NCBI RefSeq assembly: GCF_002843385.1 | Contig: NZ_MVDE01000041.1 | Span: forward strand, 1 to 46,237 | DNA length: 46,237 nt | Source of the DNA: Labilibaculum manganireducens | GTDB lineage: Bacteria > Bacteroidota > Bacteroidia > Bacteroidales > Marinifilaceae | Direction: 5' to 3' | Shown here: positions 17,122 to 26,138 of the stretch, piece after piece | How positions within the stretch are numbered: the stretch's first letter is position 1 | Layout of the letters: each line of letters begins with the position of its first letter | The notes under the pieces: generated by a model | The model's input: only the letters and a program-made list of their open reading frames with translations | The model's database searches: none | What the model was told of the DNA's origin: nothing | Program-made: the position numbers and the translations under genes

Positions 17122-18526
17122 TTGTATTTAATTTAGTCGTTTTAGTTTTTCGGTTGATTTTTTGAACCTGACTTTCAACGCTTCCGTTGGCAAACCGGGT
17201 TTCAATAATGTCTTGGGGCGATAGCTGATCAATATCCTTTATTATTTTTCCTTCTTTCAAACTTAAGGTATATCCTTTTTTCAAAATATGATCAGGATTA
17301 AGATATTTTACCGATTGCCCGAATAATGACAGATGGTGTTTCTGCTGCTCAATCTGTCTCTTAATCTTGGTTTTAAGTTTTATTTGCAACTGATTGATAA
17401 GCGTTTTTTGATTTTCAATTCTTCGTTCTGTAGAATACTGAAATTGTGAATTCAGTCTTTGCTGATAATGAAATTGATTGCCCAGCAAATGCGTGCCTGC
17501 AGTTTTTAGTCTCTGTTTGGCTGCACTCAGCTGATTCGATTTCCGTTCCAGTATCTGACTCACCATGGGCGAGAATTTGTTGGTTAAGTGCACCAGTTTT
17601 TCCGATGAGGATAAAAGAACTTCATTCACCTCTTCTAAAAATTGCTCGCGTAAACCATTCTGATATTCTCTGCATTCGTCGAAACAATCAATTAAGAATT
17701 CGGCAGCAGCAGTTGGTGTTTTTACTTTGGTATGAGCCACCAAATCAACAATCGTTTCATCTCTTTCGTGTCCAATCCCCGAAATTACCGGCATTGGAAA
17801 TTGAGCAATGTTAAAAGCCAGCCAATAGCTGTCAAAACAATTTAAATCTGCCTGCGAGCCACCACCACGAATAATAACGGCAACATCAAATACATCTTCG
17901 TATTCATTTATTTTATCGAGAGCAGCAATTATCGATTCTTCGGCATTATTTCCCTGCATAACAGCCGGAAACAATTTGTAGTGGAATTTGTAACCGAATG
18001 AGTTGTTATCGAGCTGATTTGTGAAGTCGTCGTAGCCTGCAGCCGTAGGCGAGGAGATGATGGCAATACATTTTGGAATTTCAGGAAAAGCCAGTTCCTT
18101 ATTCATTTCCAACACACCTTCTTCATCCAGCCGTGCAATAATTTCTTTTCTCCGCCGGGCCATGTCTCCCAAAGTGTAGGTGGGGTCAATGTCTTTGATA
18201 TTTAAGGAGAAACCATAAATTTCCTGAAACTCAACACTTACATTTACCAATACTTTTATTCCTGACGAAAAAGACTGACCTGTTGTTGTTTCGAAGTAAG
18301 GTTTCAGCATCCGAAAGGTGTAGGACCAAATGGTAGCTTTTGCTTTTGCAATAATCTGATCGCTGTTTTCACCTTTTTCAACCAGTTCCAGATAACAATG
18401 TCCGTTTTGATTGTAACGCAGTTCACTAATTTCAGCCACAATCCAAACGCCCGAAGTAAATGTATCGGAAAGTATATTTTTTATTTGCTGATTCAGCTGA
18501 AAAAGACTGATTCCTTTTTGGCTCAT
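17114..18526 (-). CDS. xseA: Exodeoxyribonuclease VII large subunit
   Basis: A 470-residue protein. The N-terminal OB fold (residues about 1-110: VWIVAEISEL...GHCYLELVEK) is followed by the catalytic domain with AIISSPTAAGYDDF, RGGGSQADLNCFDSYWLA and ISGIGHERDETIVDLVAH...TPTAAAEFL. A long coiled-coil region (about 270-400) and a C-terminal KGYTLSLKEGKII segment complete it. The length is normal. It cuts single-stranded DNA in repair, with XseB encoded just behind. Confidence 0.95.
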   Translation of the reverse strand: MSQKGISLFQLNQQIKNILSDTFTSGVWIVAEISELRYNQNGHCYLELVEKGENSDQIIAKAKATIWSYTFRMLKPYFETTTGQSFSSGIKVLVNVSVEFQEIYGFSLNIKDIDPTYTLGDMARRRKEIIARLDEEGVLEMNKELAFPEIPKCIAIISSPTAAGYDDFTNQLDNNSFGYKFHYKLFPAVMQGNNAEESIIAALDKINEYEDVFDVAVIIRGGGSQADLNCFDSYWLAFNIAQFPMPVISGIGHERDETIVDLVAHTKVKTPTAAAEFLIDCFDECREYQNGLREQFLEEVNEVLLSSSEKLVHLTNKFSPMVSQILERKSNQLSAAKQRLKTAGTHLLGNQFHYQQRLNSQFQYSTERRIENQKTLINQLQIKLKTKIKRQIEQQKHHLSLFGQSVKYLNPDHILKKGYTLSLKEGKIIKDIDQLSPQDIIETRFANGSVESQVQKINRKTKTTKLNTNG

Positions 18527-18578
18527 CTACTTATAATTAATGAAGTTGTGTTTCGGAGAATGGTAAATATGCAGGTGT

Positions 18579-19379
18579 TTATCTCATTTGCGAGCGAAGA
18601 TAGGAATCCGGATCATCAACAAATTTTTCAGGATCGATTAAATGATCCTTTTGTTTCTCCATTTCCTCTAATTTTTTCTGTTGGATACTATCCAGTTCAT
18701 CCTGATTGCCGGCAATGCCGTTTTTGTATTCTATATTGAAAAGAAGTTCGCCTTTTTCAGAATAAAAATCCCATTTCCCGTCACGTCTGTTGTTTTTGTA
18801 GGTGCCGCTAAATTCGATCACTCCATTTGGAAAGTACGATTGAGTGATGCCATCTAAATTCCCGGAGCTGTAATTTGCCTCCAAATATGTTTTTCCATTT
18901 TCAAAATAACGTTTCCAGATTCCATGTCGTTTGCCATTTAGGAAGCTAAGGGTTTCGGCAGGTTTGCCGTTTTTAAAGTAGTACACACTTTCACCATTTT
19001 TTATTCCCCTGGTAAATGTTTCGCTGGCGCGGATGTTTTTATTCTTATCAAAATACACCCAAATACTATCCTTTTTCGATTGTATGAAATTTCCTTTTGC
19101 AATTAATCCTGCAGATTCATTGTAAAGAATAGCTTTCGCTTTTTGTCCTTCACTGGTGAAAAATAATTCAGCTTTTAAATTGCCGTTTTCGTGATAACGT
19201 TTCATTTCTCCAATCGGGAAATTGTCTTTAAAAGTTCCGGAATATTTAAGCCTGCCATTGGTGTGTGATTTTTCCCATACACCTTGTTTGTTCCCCAGCT
19301 CATCGGTTCTGTTAATTTGCTGTGCAAAGTTTAGCAGCGGCAAAAGGATAAAGGCGAATAATAGTATTTTTTTTGTCAT
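18579..19379 (-). CDS. Exported MORN-repeat protein (YwqK-like)
   Basis: A 266-residue protein. The ATG at 19379 begins a signal peptide (MTKKILLFAFILLPLLNFAQ); an upstream in-frame start was rejected. The body is a row of six or more MORN_2-type units of about 20-25 residues (NGRLKYSGTFKDNFPIGEMK, KNGKPAETLSFLNGKRHGIW, FENGKTYLEANYSSGNLDG, FPNGVIEFSGTYKNNRRDGK). The tail is charged and helical (QKKLEEMEKQKDHLIDPEK). Databases often call such proteins YwqK-family antitoxins, but no toxin gene is near and export makes that unlikely. It is probably an envelope protein of unknown role. Confidence 0.8.
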   Translation of the reverse strand: MTKKILLFAFILLPLLNFAQQINRTDELGNKQGVWEKSHTNGRLKYSGTFKDNFPIGEMKRYHENGNLKAELFFTSEGQKAKAILYNESAGLIAKGNFIQSKKDSIWVYFDKNKNIRASETFTRGIKNGESVYYFKNGKPAETLSFLNGKRHGIWKRYFENGKTYLEANYSSGNLDGITQSYFPNGVIEFSGTYKNNRRDGKWDFYSEKGELLFNIEYKNGIAGNQDELDSIQQKKLEEMEKQKDHLIDPEKFVDDPDSYLRSQMR

Positions 19380-19707
19380 CTTATTTTTATTGGGTCTATA
19401 CAAAACTACTAAAAGATTGATTGATGCTAAAAAAAACAGATAGCTTTTCCCATTAAAATCAAGACCTTTTCCTATGCGATTCAAAAAACATGTTGTATAT
19501 CATTTTTTATATTTTTCCGATCGTGCTGATTTTTTGTATTTTATGAGTCGGAAATGATCGAATCTCGTGTAATTATGTTATGAATTACAGAAAGATGATT
19601 TCTTTAATTTTCGATGCTGTTTTATAAAAGATTCTGTAAGTGGTGAGATAGAATAGCAGCAAAGAAAGAGAGTGTAAAATGTATGCATAACTAACAAAAA
19701 TGGTGGT
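19380..19707. other. Intergenic region between divergent genes
   Basis: About 330 AT-rich bases that must hold the promoters of the MORN-repeat gene (minus) and the uncharacterised gene at 19708 (plus). I find no clear box, repeat or small gene. A minus-strand open frame that extends through the next gene is a shadow. Confidence 0.5.
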
Positions 19708-20394
19708 ATGGAAACAATAGATTTTCCTTTTAGTTTTGATGAAATGCCGGTGGCGGCAAAATTCTTGCTGGATAGTTACACCCGGGATATGGCAGATTTC
19801 AACAGAATGTATCCGATATTCGATGAGACTTTTAAAGCCCGTGTAAGTGAACAAATTCAACGGGCAAAAGAATATGTGAATTGTGGTCCCGAGGGAGTAC
19901 AGATTCAAAACCTTCGTTCTGGAATTTATAAACGGATCGAATCTCTGAACAACATGATACTTGAGGTTCAGGATAACTTCCCGGTATCCCGGATAAACGA
20001 ATTTGATAAGATTGTAGAAATCGTTGAAAAGAAGGATTTGAAAGCCATTCTCACAGTGATTCCAAAATTCATAGTGCAGTTGGAAGCGAATATTCCCCGC
20101 GAAAATGCCGAGGTCACCCAAACGATTATTGAGAAAATTTTGACTCTTTTTCAGGTGCTCAAATTAAATAGAATAGAACTCAATCGTTTGCTTAACTCAA
20201 GAGGTTTGCTAAAAGAAGAAGTATTCCGTTGTTTGAATCATTTGTGGGCAACCATGCAGGATATTATGGAGATAGGACAGGATTTGTATAGAAAATCAGA
20301 TCCTATGAAATGCGTGGAGTACGAATCGAACTATTTAAAAATGAAAGTGAAAAGTTTTTGGCTGCATACCAGTCAGGATTTGGTAGCGTCCTGA
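19708..20394 (+). CDS. Uncharacterised helical protein
   Basis: A 228-residue soluble protein with no signal or membrane segment. It is almost wholly alpha-helical in pattern (RVSEQIQRAKEYV, IYKRIESLNNMILEVQDNF, TQTIIEKILTLFQVLKLNRIELNRLL). I do not recognise the family. Codon use and the clean ATG after a non-coding stretch support a real gene. It stands alone, with a strong terminator behind it, at the edge of the accessory patch. Confidence 0.75.
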   Translation: METIDFPFSFDEMPVAAKFLLDSYTRDMADFNRMYPIFDETFKARVSEQIQRAKEYVNCGPEGVQIQNLRSGIYKRIESLNNMILEVQDNFPVSRINEFDKIVEIVEKKDLKAILTVIPKFIVQLEANIPRENAEVTQTIIEKILTLFQVLKLNRIELNRLLNSRGLLKEEVFRCLNHLWATMQDIMEIGQDLYRKSDPMKCVEYESNYLKMKVKSFWLHTSQDLVAS

Positions 20395-20428
20395 CATTTC
20401 ATAATTAATTAAACTCTAAATAAAATAC

Positions 20429-20466
20429 AAAGCCCGTTTTGAACCTTCGAAACGGGCTTTTTGTTG
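20429..20466 (+). terminator. Rho-independent terminator
   Basis: An 11-bp stem (AAAGCCCGTTT with AAACGGGCTTT) followed by a T-rich tail, 35 bases after the uncharacterised gene. Confidence 0.85.
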
Positions 20467-20758
20467 CCTTACATAGAAATTGATAGTGCCTGCATAAATA
20501 AAGTTGCATTATCCTTTATTTGTTAGTCTGTAATGCCCTGTAAAATATTGTGGGGAATGTTTTGTTTACGGTTTATTGTTCTGTAGATTAGTGTGCGAAT
20601 TCATAGAAAAACGCGCATTTGTTTTTGCAAAAAATTAAGAGCCCTAGTCATCGAATTGCTGGAGATAAGAGCTCAATGAATAGCAAAATAAATAAACACA
20701 ACAATCATTAAGGCTGCAAAAGCAAACATTAACTATTGATCCATCACCATTAACAATT
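20467..20758. other. Intergenic region ahead of the RhuM-like gene
   Basis: About 290 bases with no convincing gene. It marks the left edge of the accessory patch. I see no tRNA remnant, integrase or direct-repeat boundary. Confidence 0.4.
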
Positions 20759-21406
20759 ATGGGTAGCGAAATAACTATATATCAAACCGAAGATGGTAAT
20801 ACCAAAATTCAAACTCGCTTAGAGAATGAAACTGTTTGGCTTACTATTGAGCAAATGGCTGAACTGTTTCAAAAAGCAAAGTCAACCATAAACGAACATA
20901 TTTTAAATATTTACAAAGAGGCTGAGCTCGAAAAAGAAACATCTATGAGAAAAATCGGAAATTCCGATTTTTCTACCAAGCCAACCAATTTTTATAATCT
21001 CGATGTTATTATTTCGGTAGGTTACAGAGTTAAAAGCTTGCAGGGAACAAAATTTAGACAATGGGCAACCACACGTCTTAAAGAGTATATTATAAAAGGT
21101 TTTACAATGAACGACGAACTGCTGAAAGAAGCAGGTGGTGGTAATTATTTCGACGAATTACTAGCTCGTATTCGTGATATACGTTCTTCTGAAAAAGTTT
21201 TTTGGAGAAAGGTTTTAGATATATATGCTACAAGCATCGATTATGATCCAAAATCTGAAATATCATATGCCTTTTTCAAAACAGTGCAAAATAAAATGCG
21301 TTGGGATAGTATTACTGAAGTTGAACGCGAACTCAGAAACTATATAAAAGGTTTCACTTCGATTGGAGTCGAAATTAATGAAGATTTTGACCGATTAAAA
21401 TATTAA
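20759..21406 (+). CDS. RhuM-family protein, C-terminally shortened
   Basis: A 215-residue protein. Residues 1 to about 180 match the RhuM pattern well: IYQTEDGNTKIQTRLENETV, WLTIEQMAELFQKAKSTINE with a helix-turn-helix-like segment, YNLDVIISVGYRVKS, RQWATTRLKEYIIKGFTMND and YAFFKTVQNKM. Full-length family members run to about 330 residues; here the conserved part stops right after KTVQNKM and a 30-residue tail of unknown origin ends the protein. RhuM proteins occur in pathogenicity islands and mobile regions; their biochemical role is not settled. The shortening suggests a decayed or rearranged copy, though the frame is intact. It lies upstream of a restriction-modification pair, which fits an acquired patch. 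Confidence 0.85.
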   Translation: MGSEITIYQTEDGNTKIQTRLENETVWLTIEQMAELFQKAKSTINEHILNIYKEAELEKETSMRKIGNSDFSTKPTNFYNLDVIISVGYRVKSLQGTKFRQWATTRLKEYIIKGFTMNDELLKEAGGGNYFDELLARIRDIRSSEKVFWRKVLDIYATSIDYDPKSEISYAFFKTVQNKMRWDSITEVERELRNYIKGFTSIGVEINEDFDRLKY

Positions 21407-21444
21407 AAAAAATGCCCTGGAGGATGCATAAAAATAATAGCGGT

Positions 21445-21538
21445 AATGGTTATAAATTCAAAGTTTGCTGCCTATACCTCTTGCGTAATATAACAGGAAA
21501 GCAAACTTAAATAGCTATTGCTTGACCAATTAACCATT
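21445..21538. repeat. Nested inverted repeat between RhuM-like and NTF2-like genes
   Basis: AATGGTT (21445-21451) pairs with AACCATT (21532-21538), and inside it AAGTTTGCT (21461-21469) pairs with AGCAAACTT (21500-21508). There is no T run, so it is not a normal terminator. It could be a recombination or regulatory structure, or chance. Confidence 0.45.
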
Positions 21539-21564
21539 GTAGAAATGAGTTCAAATGCAAAAAT

Positions 21565-21933
21565 ATGACCCAAAACGAAGAAATAATTGAATGCGAAAAT
21601 AGACTTTTAGAAGCTATGAGAACTGGTGATATCAAAGTTCTTGAGGAACTTTTACACGACAATTTAATTTTCACTATTCCAACAGGACAGACAATTACGA
21701 AGGAAATGGATATTGAAAATTATCGTTCGGGAATTTTAAAGGTTTCTGAAATATTGGTAACAGATCAGATCATAAATTCGATTGACGACGTTTCTACCGT
21801 GGCAGTTACACTTTATTTAAAAGCAAAATATGCAGATCAATTGGTTGAAGGAACATACAGATATTTAAGAGTTTGGAAATTATTTAACCATTCGTGGCGA
21901 GTGATTGCAGGGAGTGGATTTCAAATTCAATAG
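21565..21933 (+). CDS. NTF2-like (DUF4440/SnoaL-type) small protein
   Basis: A 122-residue cytosolic protein with the cone-shaped NTF2-like pattern: an N-terminal helix pair (EIIECENRLLEAMRTGDIKV), LLHDNLIFTIPTGQTITKEM, then strands ending YRYLRVWKLFNHSWRVIAGSG. Members include ketosteroid isomerase-like enzymes and many proteins without known activity. The ATG at 21565 is well placed. It ends 20 bases before the restriction endonuclease gene, but a functional link is not evident. Confidence 0.8.
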   Translation: MTQNEEIIECENRLLEAMRTGDIKVLEELLHDNLIFTIPTGQTITKEMDIENYRSGILKVSEILVTDQIINSIDDVSTVAVTLYLKAKYADQLVEGTYRYLRVWKLFNHSWRVIAGSGFQIQ

Positions 21934-21953
21934 TTAGGAGTTTATTGACTGAA

Positions 21954-22709
21954 ATGAAATTAGAGCGTAAGAATTCCGGCGAATATTTTATTACTGCTAA
22001 AAGAGAATTTAAAGCAGCGGCGATTGACCGGACTACAATTGCTGTTTGTTTTGATTTTGCTTGGCACATGGTTTTTGGGGAAGGTCATCATCGAAAGCAT
22101 CGCTCAGGAGGAAAGCAGGAAAGGAATAAGGGCGAATTGTTTGCGAATACTTTTCAGGGGAAATTGGCTGAATTTGTTACTTACAGTGAGCTGTTGAAAA
22201 GAGGTTTTGCGGATGTTGAGAAACCCGATACCGGTATTTACGGCAAAGCCATTTGGGACGATGCCGATCTGGAATGCCGGGGCAAAAGAATCAATATTAA
22301 ATCGGCGGCATTTTTTTCCAACTTGTTACTGCTCGAGGCAAAAGACTGGAATGGGAAAGGGGAGTACCTTCCTAATTTAGCGAACGGCACCAACCAACAC
22401 TACGATTTCTTTTTACTGGTGAGAACTAAGCCGGATAGTAAAAAACTGCTGAAAGTCCATCAGCTTTTTTATGCCAACGAGCTTGATTTTGAGTCGCTGA
22501 AAGAGATAATATTGGGTGAGAAATGGACTTTCGATTTTGCGGGTGTTTGCACTCAGGAAACCATCAGACATATTATTGGTGAAGGATATCTGTTGCCTCA
22601 AAATTCTCTTTTAAACGGCAAAATAAAAATGGATGCAGCCAATTACTACATCCAGTGCGGCGATTTAAAGGAATTCGATTTTCTGATTTGTGAATTGCAA
22701 AAGCTTTAG
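21954..22709 (+). CDS. Probable type II restriction endonuclease
   Basis: A 251-residue protein. The ATG at 21954 is chosen over a GTG at 21894 that would overlap the NTF2-like gene. Its gene meets that of a cytosine-5 DNA methyltransferase tail to tail with 4 bases of overlap, a common arrangement of restriction-modification pairs. A PD-(D/E)xK-like core is visible: DDADLECRGKRINIKSA, with candidate acid D105 and K116; the middle position is Asn114 instead of the usual Glu or Asp. The preceding FQGKLAEFVTYSELLKRGF helix fits the fold, where an acidic residue of the first helix can also bind metal. I do not recognise the specificity subfamily. The function is inferred mainly from context. Confidence 0.7.
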   Translation: MKLERKNSGEYFITAKREFKAAAIDRTTIAVCFDFAWHMVFGEGHHRKHRSGGKQERNKGELFANTFQGKLAEFVTYSELLKRGFADVEKPDTGIYGKAIWDDADLECRGKRINIKSAAFFSNLLLLEAKDWNGKGEYLPNLANGTNQHYDFFLLVRTKPDSKKLLKVHQLFYANELDFESLKEIILGEKWTFDFAGVCTQETIRHIIGEGYLLPQNSLLNGKIKMDAANYYIQCGDLKEFDFLICELQKL

Positions 22710-23686
22710 TTACTGCTTATTTTGCAGTCTATCCCCTCAATTGCTTTCAATATGTTTTCGGCAATTTTCTCGATAACGGGAACACTCACCGAGTTGCCGG
22801 CTTGTTTGTAGAGGTGTGAGTTGGCAATTTCGGGCAAAATATAAGTATCGGGAAAGCCCTGAAATTTAAAACACTCTTTAGGCGTTAATTTTCTGATTCC
22901 AAACCCGGTTTTTATTAAAGGAACATTATGTCCGCCAGTGCCCATATTGGCCGTTAAAGTGGGACAGACATCCGATTTGTTCTCTCTCACATATTGTCTT
23001 CGAAACTGATATACGGTATCGTCTCTTGTGATATCGTTCTGCAGCATTTCAAACATGTATTTGTCTTCGCGGTAATAAAATTTCTCATCCACTTTACCTT
23101 TCAGGAATACACTTTTTACCTTTCGGGTTAACGTTTCTTTGGCTGGAAAATCGAAGTATTTATAGTTTTCGGGATACACATCTTTATCGAATCCGACGAT
23201 GAAAATCCGTTCCCTGTTGTGTGGAATGTTGCCGTAATCTTTTGTGTTCAGTACTTTGGAGTGAAAAGAATAGTTTCTCTTTTCGATTTCGTTCCGAATT
23301 ACTTTAAAGGTATTTCCTTTATCGTGCCCAACCAGATTTTTTACATTTTCGAAGAACAAAACTTTGGGTCTCATTTCGTCTACAAAATCGAGCATTCTAA
23401 AAAAATGATTTCCCCGGTTGTCGCCGAATCCTTTTCTGTAGCCTGCCACCGAAAAAGGCTGACAGGGAAAACCACCGGCAAGCACATCTACATTATTCAG
23501 GCTACTGATATCAATTTCCATGATATCGCCTTCAATCAGTTTGTGAGTGAAATTTTCACGATAGGTAACACAGGCGTTTTTGTCATATTCATTGGCCCAC
23601 GAAACAGCAAATCCTGAGTTTTTAAATCCCAGACAGATTCCGCCAACACCCGCATATAAACTCCCAACCGTAAATTTGTTCTTCAT
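22706..23686 (-). CDS. DNA (cytosine-5-)-methyltransferase
   Basis: A 326-residue protein with all main C5 methyltransferase motifs: I (SLYAGVGGICLGF), IV with the catalytic cysteine (GGFPCQPFSVAG, Cys75), VI (ENVKNL), VIII (RERIFIVGF), IX (RKLTPKECFKFQGFP) and X (YKQAGNSVSVPVIEKIAENI). It places a methyl group on C5 of cytosine within a short target, protecting it from the convergent endonuclease. The target recognition part lies between motifs VIII and IX and includes CPTLTANMGTGGHNVPLI, shared by a broad subfamily, so the target cannot be read from it. Length and motifs are intact, so activity is expected. It has its own promoter region upstream on minus. Confidence 0.95.
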   Translation of the reverse strand: MKNKFTVGSLYAGVGGICLGFKNSGFAVSWANEYDKNACVTYRENFTHKLIEGDIMEIDISSLNNVDVLAGGFPCQPFSVAGYRKGFGDNRGNHFFRMLDFVDEMRPKVLFFENVKNLVGHDKGNTFKVIRNEIEKRNYSFHSKVLNTKDYGNIPHNRERIFIVGFDKDVYPENYKYFDFPAKETLTRKVKSVFLKGKVDEKFYYREDKYMFEMLQNDITRDDTVYQFRRQYVRENKSDVCPTLTANMGTGGHNVPLIKTGFGIRKLTPKECFKFQGFPDTYILPEIANSHLYKQAGNSVSVPVIEKIAENILKAIEGIDCKISSN

Positions 23687-23820
23687 AATTCTGATAATTG
23701 TGGTTTGCGAAAATAGGGGTTTTTATTGAAAAATGAGAACAGAAACAGGATAAAGGAGAGTGGGAAATAAGAATGAGTAACCGGCCTGCAGGTGAAAGTA
23801 AGAATCAGTTACAATCTGTA

Positions 23821-23859
23821 CAAATAAAAAATGGCGGTCAATTAATTTGACCGCCATTT
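23821..23859 (-). terminator. Terminator of dnaK
   Basis: A perfect 13-bp stem (AAATGGCGGTCAA with TTGACCGCCATTT), 5-base loop, and on minus a TTTTTATTTG tail, 20 bases past the dnaK stop. Confidence 0.9.
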
Positions 23860-23878
23860 GCTTTTATCTGAAGTTGAA

Positions 23879-25780
23879 TTATTTCACTTCTTCGAAGTCT
23901 ACATCAGTAACTTCGTCATTTTTGGCTGCACCTTCAGCTTGAGGTTCGCCACCTGTCTGACCAGCCTGAGCATCTTGTGCCTGAGCGTTGTACATTTCCT
24001 GAGAAGCTGCCTGGAAAACAGTGTTCAATTCTTCAACAGCTGCATTACATGCATCAACATCCTGAGCTGCGTGAGCAGTTTTCAATTTAGCCAAAGCATC
24101 TTCGATAGGCTGCTTTTTGTCAGCAGGAAGTTTATCACCGATTTCTTTCAATTGCTTTTCAGTCTGGAAAATCATACTGTCAGCTTTATTCAGAGCATCA
24201 ACTTTTTCTTTTGCGGCAGTATCAGCAGCTTCGTTTTCTTTAGCTTCCTGTCTCATTCTTTCGATTTCAGCATCAGATAATCCCGATGAAGCTTCGATAC
24301 GAATGCTTTGCTCTTTTCCAGTTCCTTTATCTTTCGCAGAAACATGAAGAATACCATTCGCGTCAATATCAAAAGTTACTTCGATTTGAGGAATTCCACG
24401 AGGTGCCGGTGGAATGCTGTCTAAATGGAAACGGCCAATTGTTTTGTTGCCGTTAGCCATCGGACGCTCACCCTGAAGAATATGAATTTCTACAGAAGGC
24501 TGATTATCAGCAGCAGTTGTAAAAGTTTCAGTTTTCTTAGTAGGAATAGTTGTGTTCGACTCAATTAATCTTGTCATTACACTTCCCATTGTTTCAATTC
24601 CCAATGAAAGAGGAGTAACATCTAAAAGAAGTACATCTGTTACATCACCGGAAAGAACACCACCTTGAATTGCTGCACCAACTGCAACCACCTCGTCAGG
24701 ATTAACACCTTTTGAAGGAACTTTTCCAAAGTAATCCTCAACCAGTTTCTGAATAGCAGGAATACGTGTAGATCCACCCACTAAAATTACTTCGTCGATA
24801 TCGGATGTTGAAATACCAGCATCTTTAAGAGCCAATTTACATGGCGCAAGAACAGCCTGAATCAATTTATCTGACAATTGCTCGAATTGTGCACGGGATA
24901 ATGATTTAACAAGGTGTTTTGGAATACCATCAACCGGCATAATGTATGGCAAATTGATTTCAGTGCTTGTAGAACTCGAAAGTTCAACTTTAGCTTTTTC
25001 AGCAGCTTCTTTCAAACGCTGAAGAGCCATTGGATCTTTACGCAAGTCAATTCTTTCATCAGCAAGGAAACTTTCAGCCAACCAGTCAATAATCACCTGA
25101 TCGAAATCATCACCACCAAGGTGAGTATCACCGTTAGTTGATTTTACTTCGAATACACCGTCGCCTAATTCAAGAATAGAAATATCGAAAGTACCGCCAC
25201 CAAGGTCAAATACAGCGATTTTCATATCCTGAGCTTTCTTATCAAGACCATATGCCAAAGCAGCGGCAGTAGGCTCGTTGATAATACGTTTTACTGTAAG
25301 ACCGGCAATTTCACCAGCTTCTTTAGTAGCCTGACGTTGTGAATCGTTGAAATAAGCAGGAACAGTAATTACTGCCTCGGTTACTTCTTGTCCTAAATAG
25401 TCTTCAGCAGTTTTCTTCATTTTTTGAAGAACCATTGCTGAAATTTCCTGTGCAGAATATTTACGGTCATCGATTTCAACACGTGGAGTGTTGTTATCAC
25501 CTTTGATTACTTTATAAGGAACGCGGCCAATTTCTTTAGCCACTTTATCGTAACTTTCTCCCATGAATCTCTTGATAGAAGAAATTGTTTTTGTTGGATT
25601 TGTAATAGCCTGACGTTTTGCAGGATCTCCAACTTTTCTTTCGCCGTTTTCTATAAAAGCAACAATAGATGGTGTTGTTCTTTTACCTTCGCTATTAGGA
25701 ATAACAACAGGCTCGTTACCCTCCATTACAGAAACACAAGAGTTGGTTGTTCCTAAGTCAATTCCAATTATTTTACCCAT
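23879..25780 (-). CDS. dnaK: Chaperone DnaK (Hsp70)
   Basis: A 633-residue Hsp70 of full length. The ATPase domain starts [18 protein letters not shown] and has [51 protein letters not shown] and [13 protein letters not shown]. The substrate-binding domain ([13 protein letters not shown], about 390) and helical lid follow, ending in a Gln/Ala-rich stretch and the TDVDFEEVK tail typical of bacterial DnaK. It folds nascent and stress-damaged proteins with DnaJ and GrpE, whose genes are not in this window. It forms a single-gene unit with its own terminator; the 5' region holds an imperfect inverted repeat listed separately. Confidence 0.99.
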   Translation of the reverse strand: MGKIIGIDLGTTNSCVSVMEGNEPVVIPNSEGKRTTPSIVAFIENGERKVGDPAKRQAITNPTKTISSIKRFMGESYDKVAKEIGRVPYKVIKGDNNTPRVEIDDRKYSAQEISAMVLQKMKKTAEDYLGQEVTEAVITVPAYFNDSQRQATKEAGEIAGLTVKRIINEPTAAALAYGLDKKAQDMKIAVFDLGGGTFDISILELGDGVFEVKSTNGDTHLGGDDFDQVIIDWLAESFLADERIDLRKDPMALQRLKEAAEKAKVELSSSTSTEINLPYIMPVDGIPKHLVKSLSRAQFEQLSDKLIQAVLAPCKLALKDAGISTSDIDEVILVGGSTRIPAIQKLVEDYFGKVPSKGVNPDEVVAVGAAIQGGVLSGDVTDVLLLDVTPLSLGIETMGSVMTRLIESNTTIPTKKTETFTTAADNQPSVEIHILQGERPMANGNKTIGRFHLDSIPPAPRGIPQIEVTFDIDANGILHVSAKDKGTGKEQSIRIEASSGLSDAEIERMRQEAKENEAADTAAKEKVDALNKADSMIFQTEKQLKEIGDKLPADKKQPIEDALAKLKTAHAAQDVDACNAAVEELNTVFQAASQEMYNAQAQDAQAGQTGGEPQAEGAAKNDEVTDVDFEEVK

Positions 25781-26138
25781 TTTTAGTATTTATTTAATGT
25801 TTTAATTCTATTACTTGTTTGGGATGTTTGTTTCATCCGGTATCAATTTATCAAAGCCTGTGCCATTAGTTATTTTGCCAAAAGAAATGTTATTCTGGCA
25901 TCGGCGGCCGAAATTTCACGCATTCGCCTGACATGTTTTCTGCCAAAAAGACAGAACAACCTGATTGTGCATTAAGAATTATTAATTGCGAATTGAGGGC
26001 TGTCCGGAAATAATTTTTACGCTTTTGCCTTTCTTCTTTTATCTTGTTGCTTTTGCCTTATTTTATAACTTTGCAATTCAATATTCATTATTGTTGGTTA
26101 GATTTGATGAACCAAACTAATATCAAAAAAAATTAAAA
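25781..26138. other. Divergent dnaK-panB promoter region
   Basis: About 360 bases without a gene. It must hold the promoters of dnaK (minus) and panB (plus). An imperfect inverted repeat, TTCTGCC-AAAAA-GACAGAA, lies at 25938-25956, and a clear panB promoter at 26044-26073. No other feature was found. Confidence 0.6.
26044..26073 (+). promoter_or_regulatory. Promoter of panB
   Basis: TAACTTTG at 26066-26073 fits the TAnnTTTG -7 box, with TTGTTG at 26044-26049 as a likely -33 region. The start codon is 65 bases downstream. Confidence 0.6.

Noticed and set aside
18579-19379. The YwqK-like protein as an antitoxin of a toxin-antitoxin system.
   Set aside because: It has a signal peptide and no toxin gene is adjacent; the name is inherited from database annotation.
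19585-20121. A 178-residue minus-strand frame overlapping the uncharacterised gene at 19708.
   Set aside because: Its composition (rich in Tyr, Phe, His and Ile) is that of an antisense shadow, and the plus-strand gene has better codon use and start context.
20759-23686. The accessory patch as a new multi-gene defence system.
   Set aside because: The parts are a shortened RhuM, a generic NTF2-like protein and an ordinary-looking restriction-modification pair; nothing shows that they act together.
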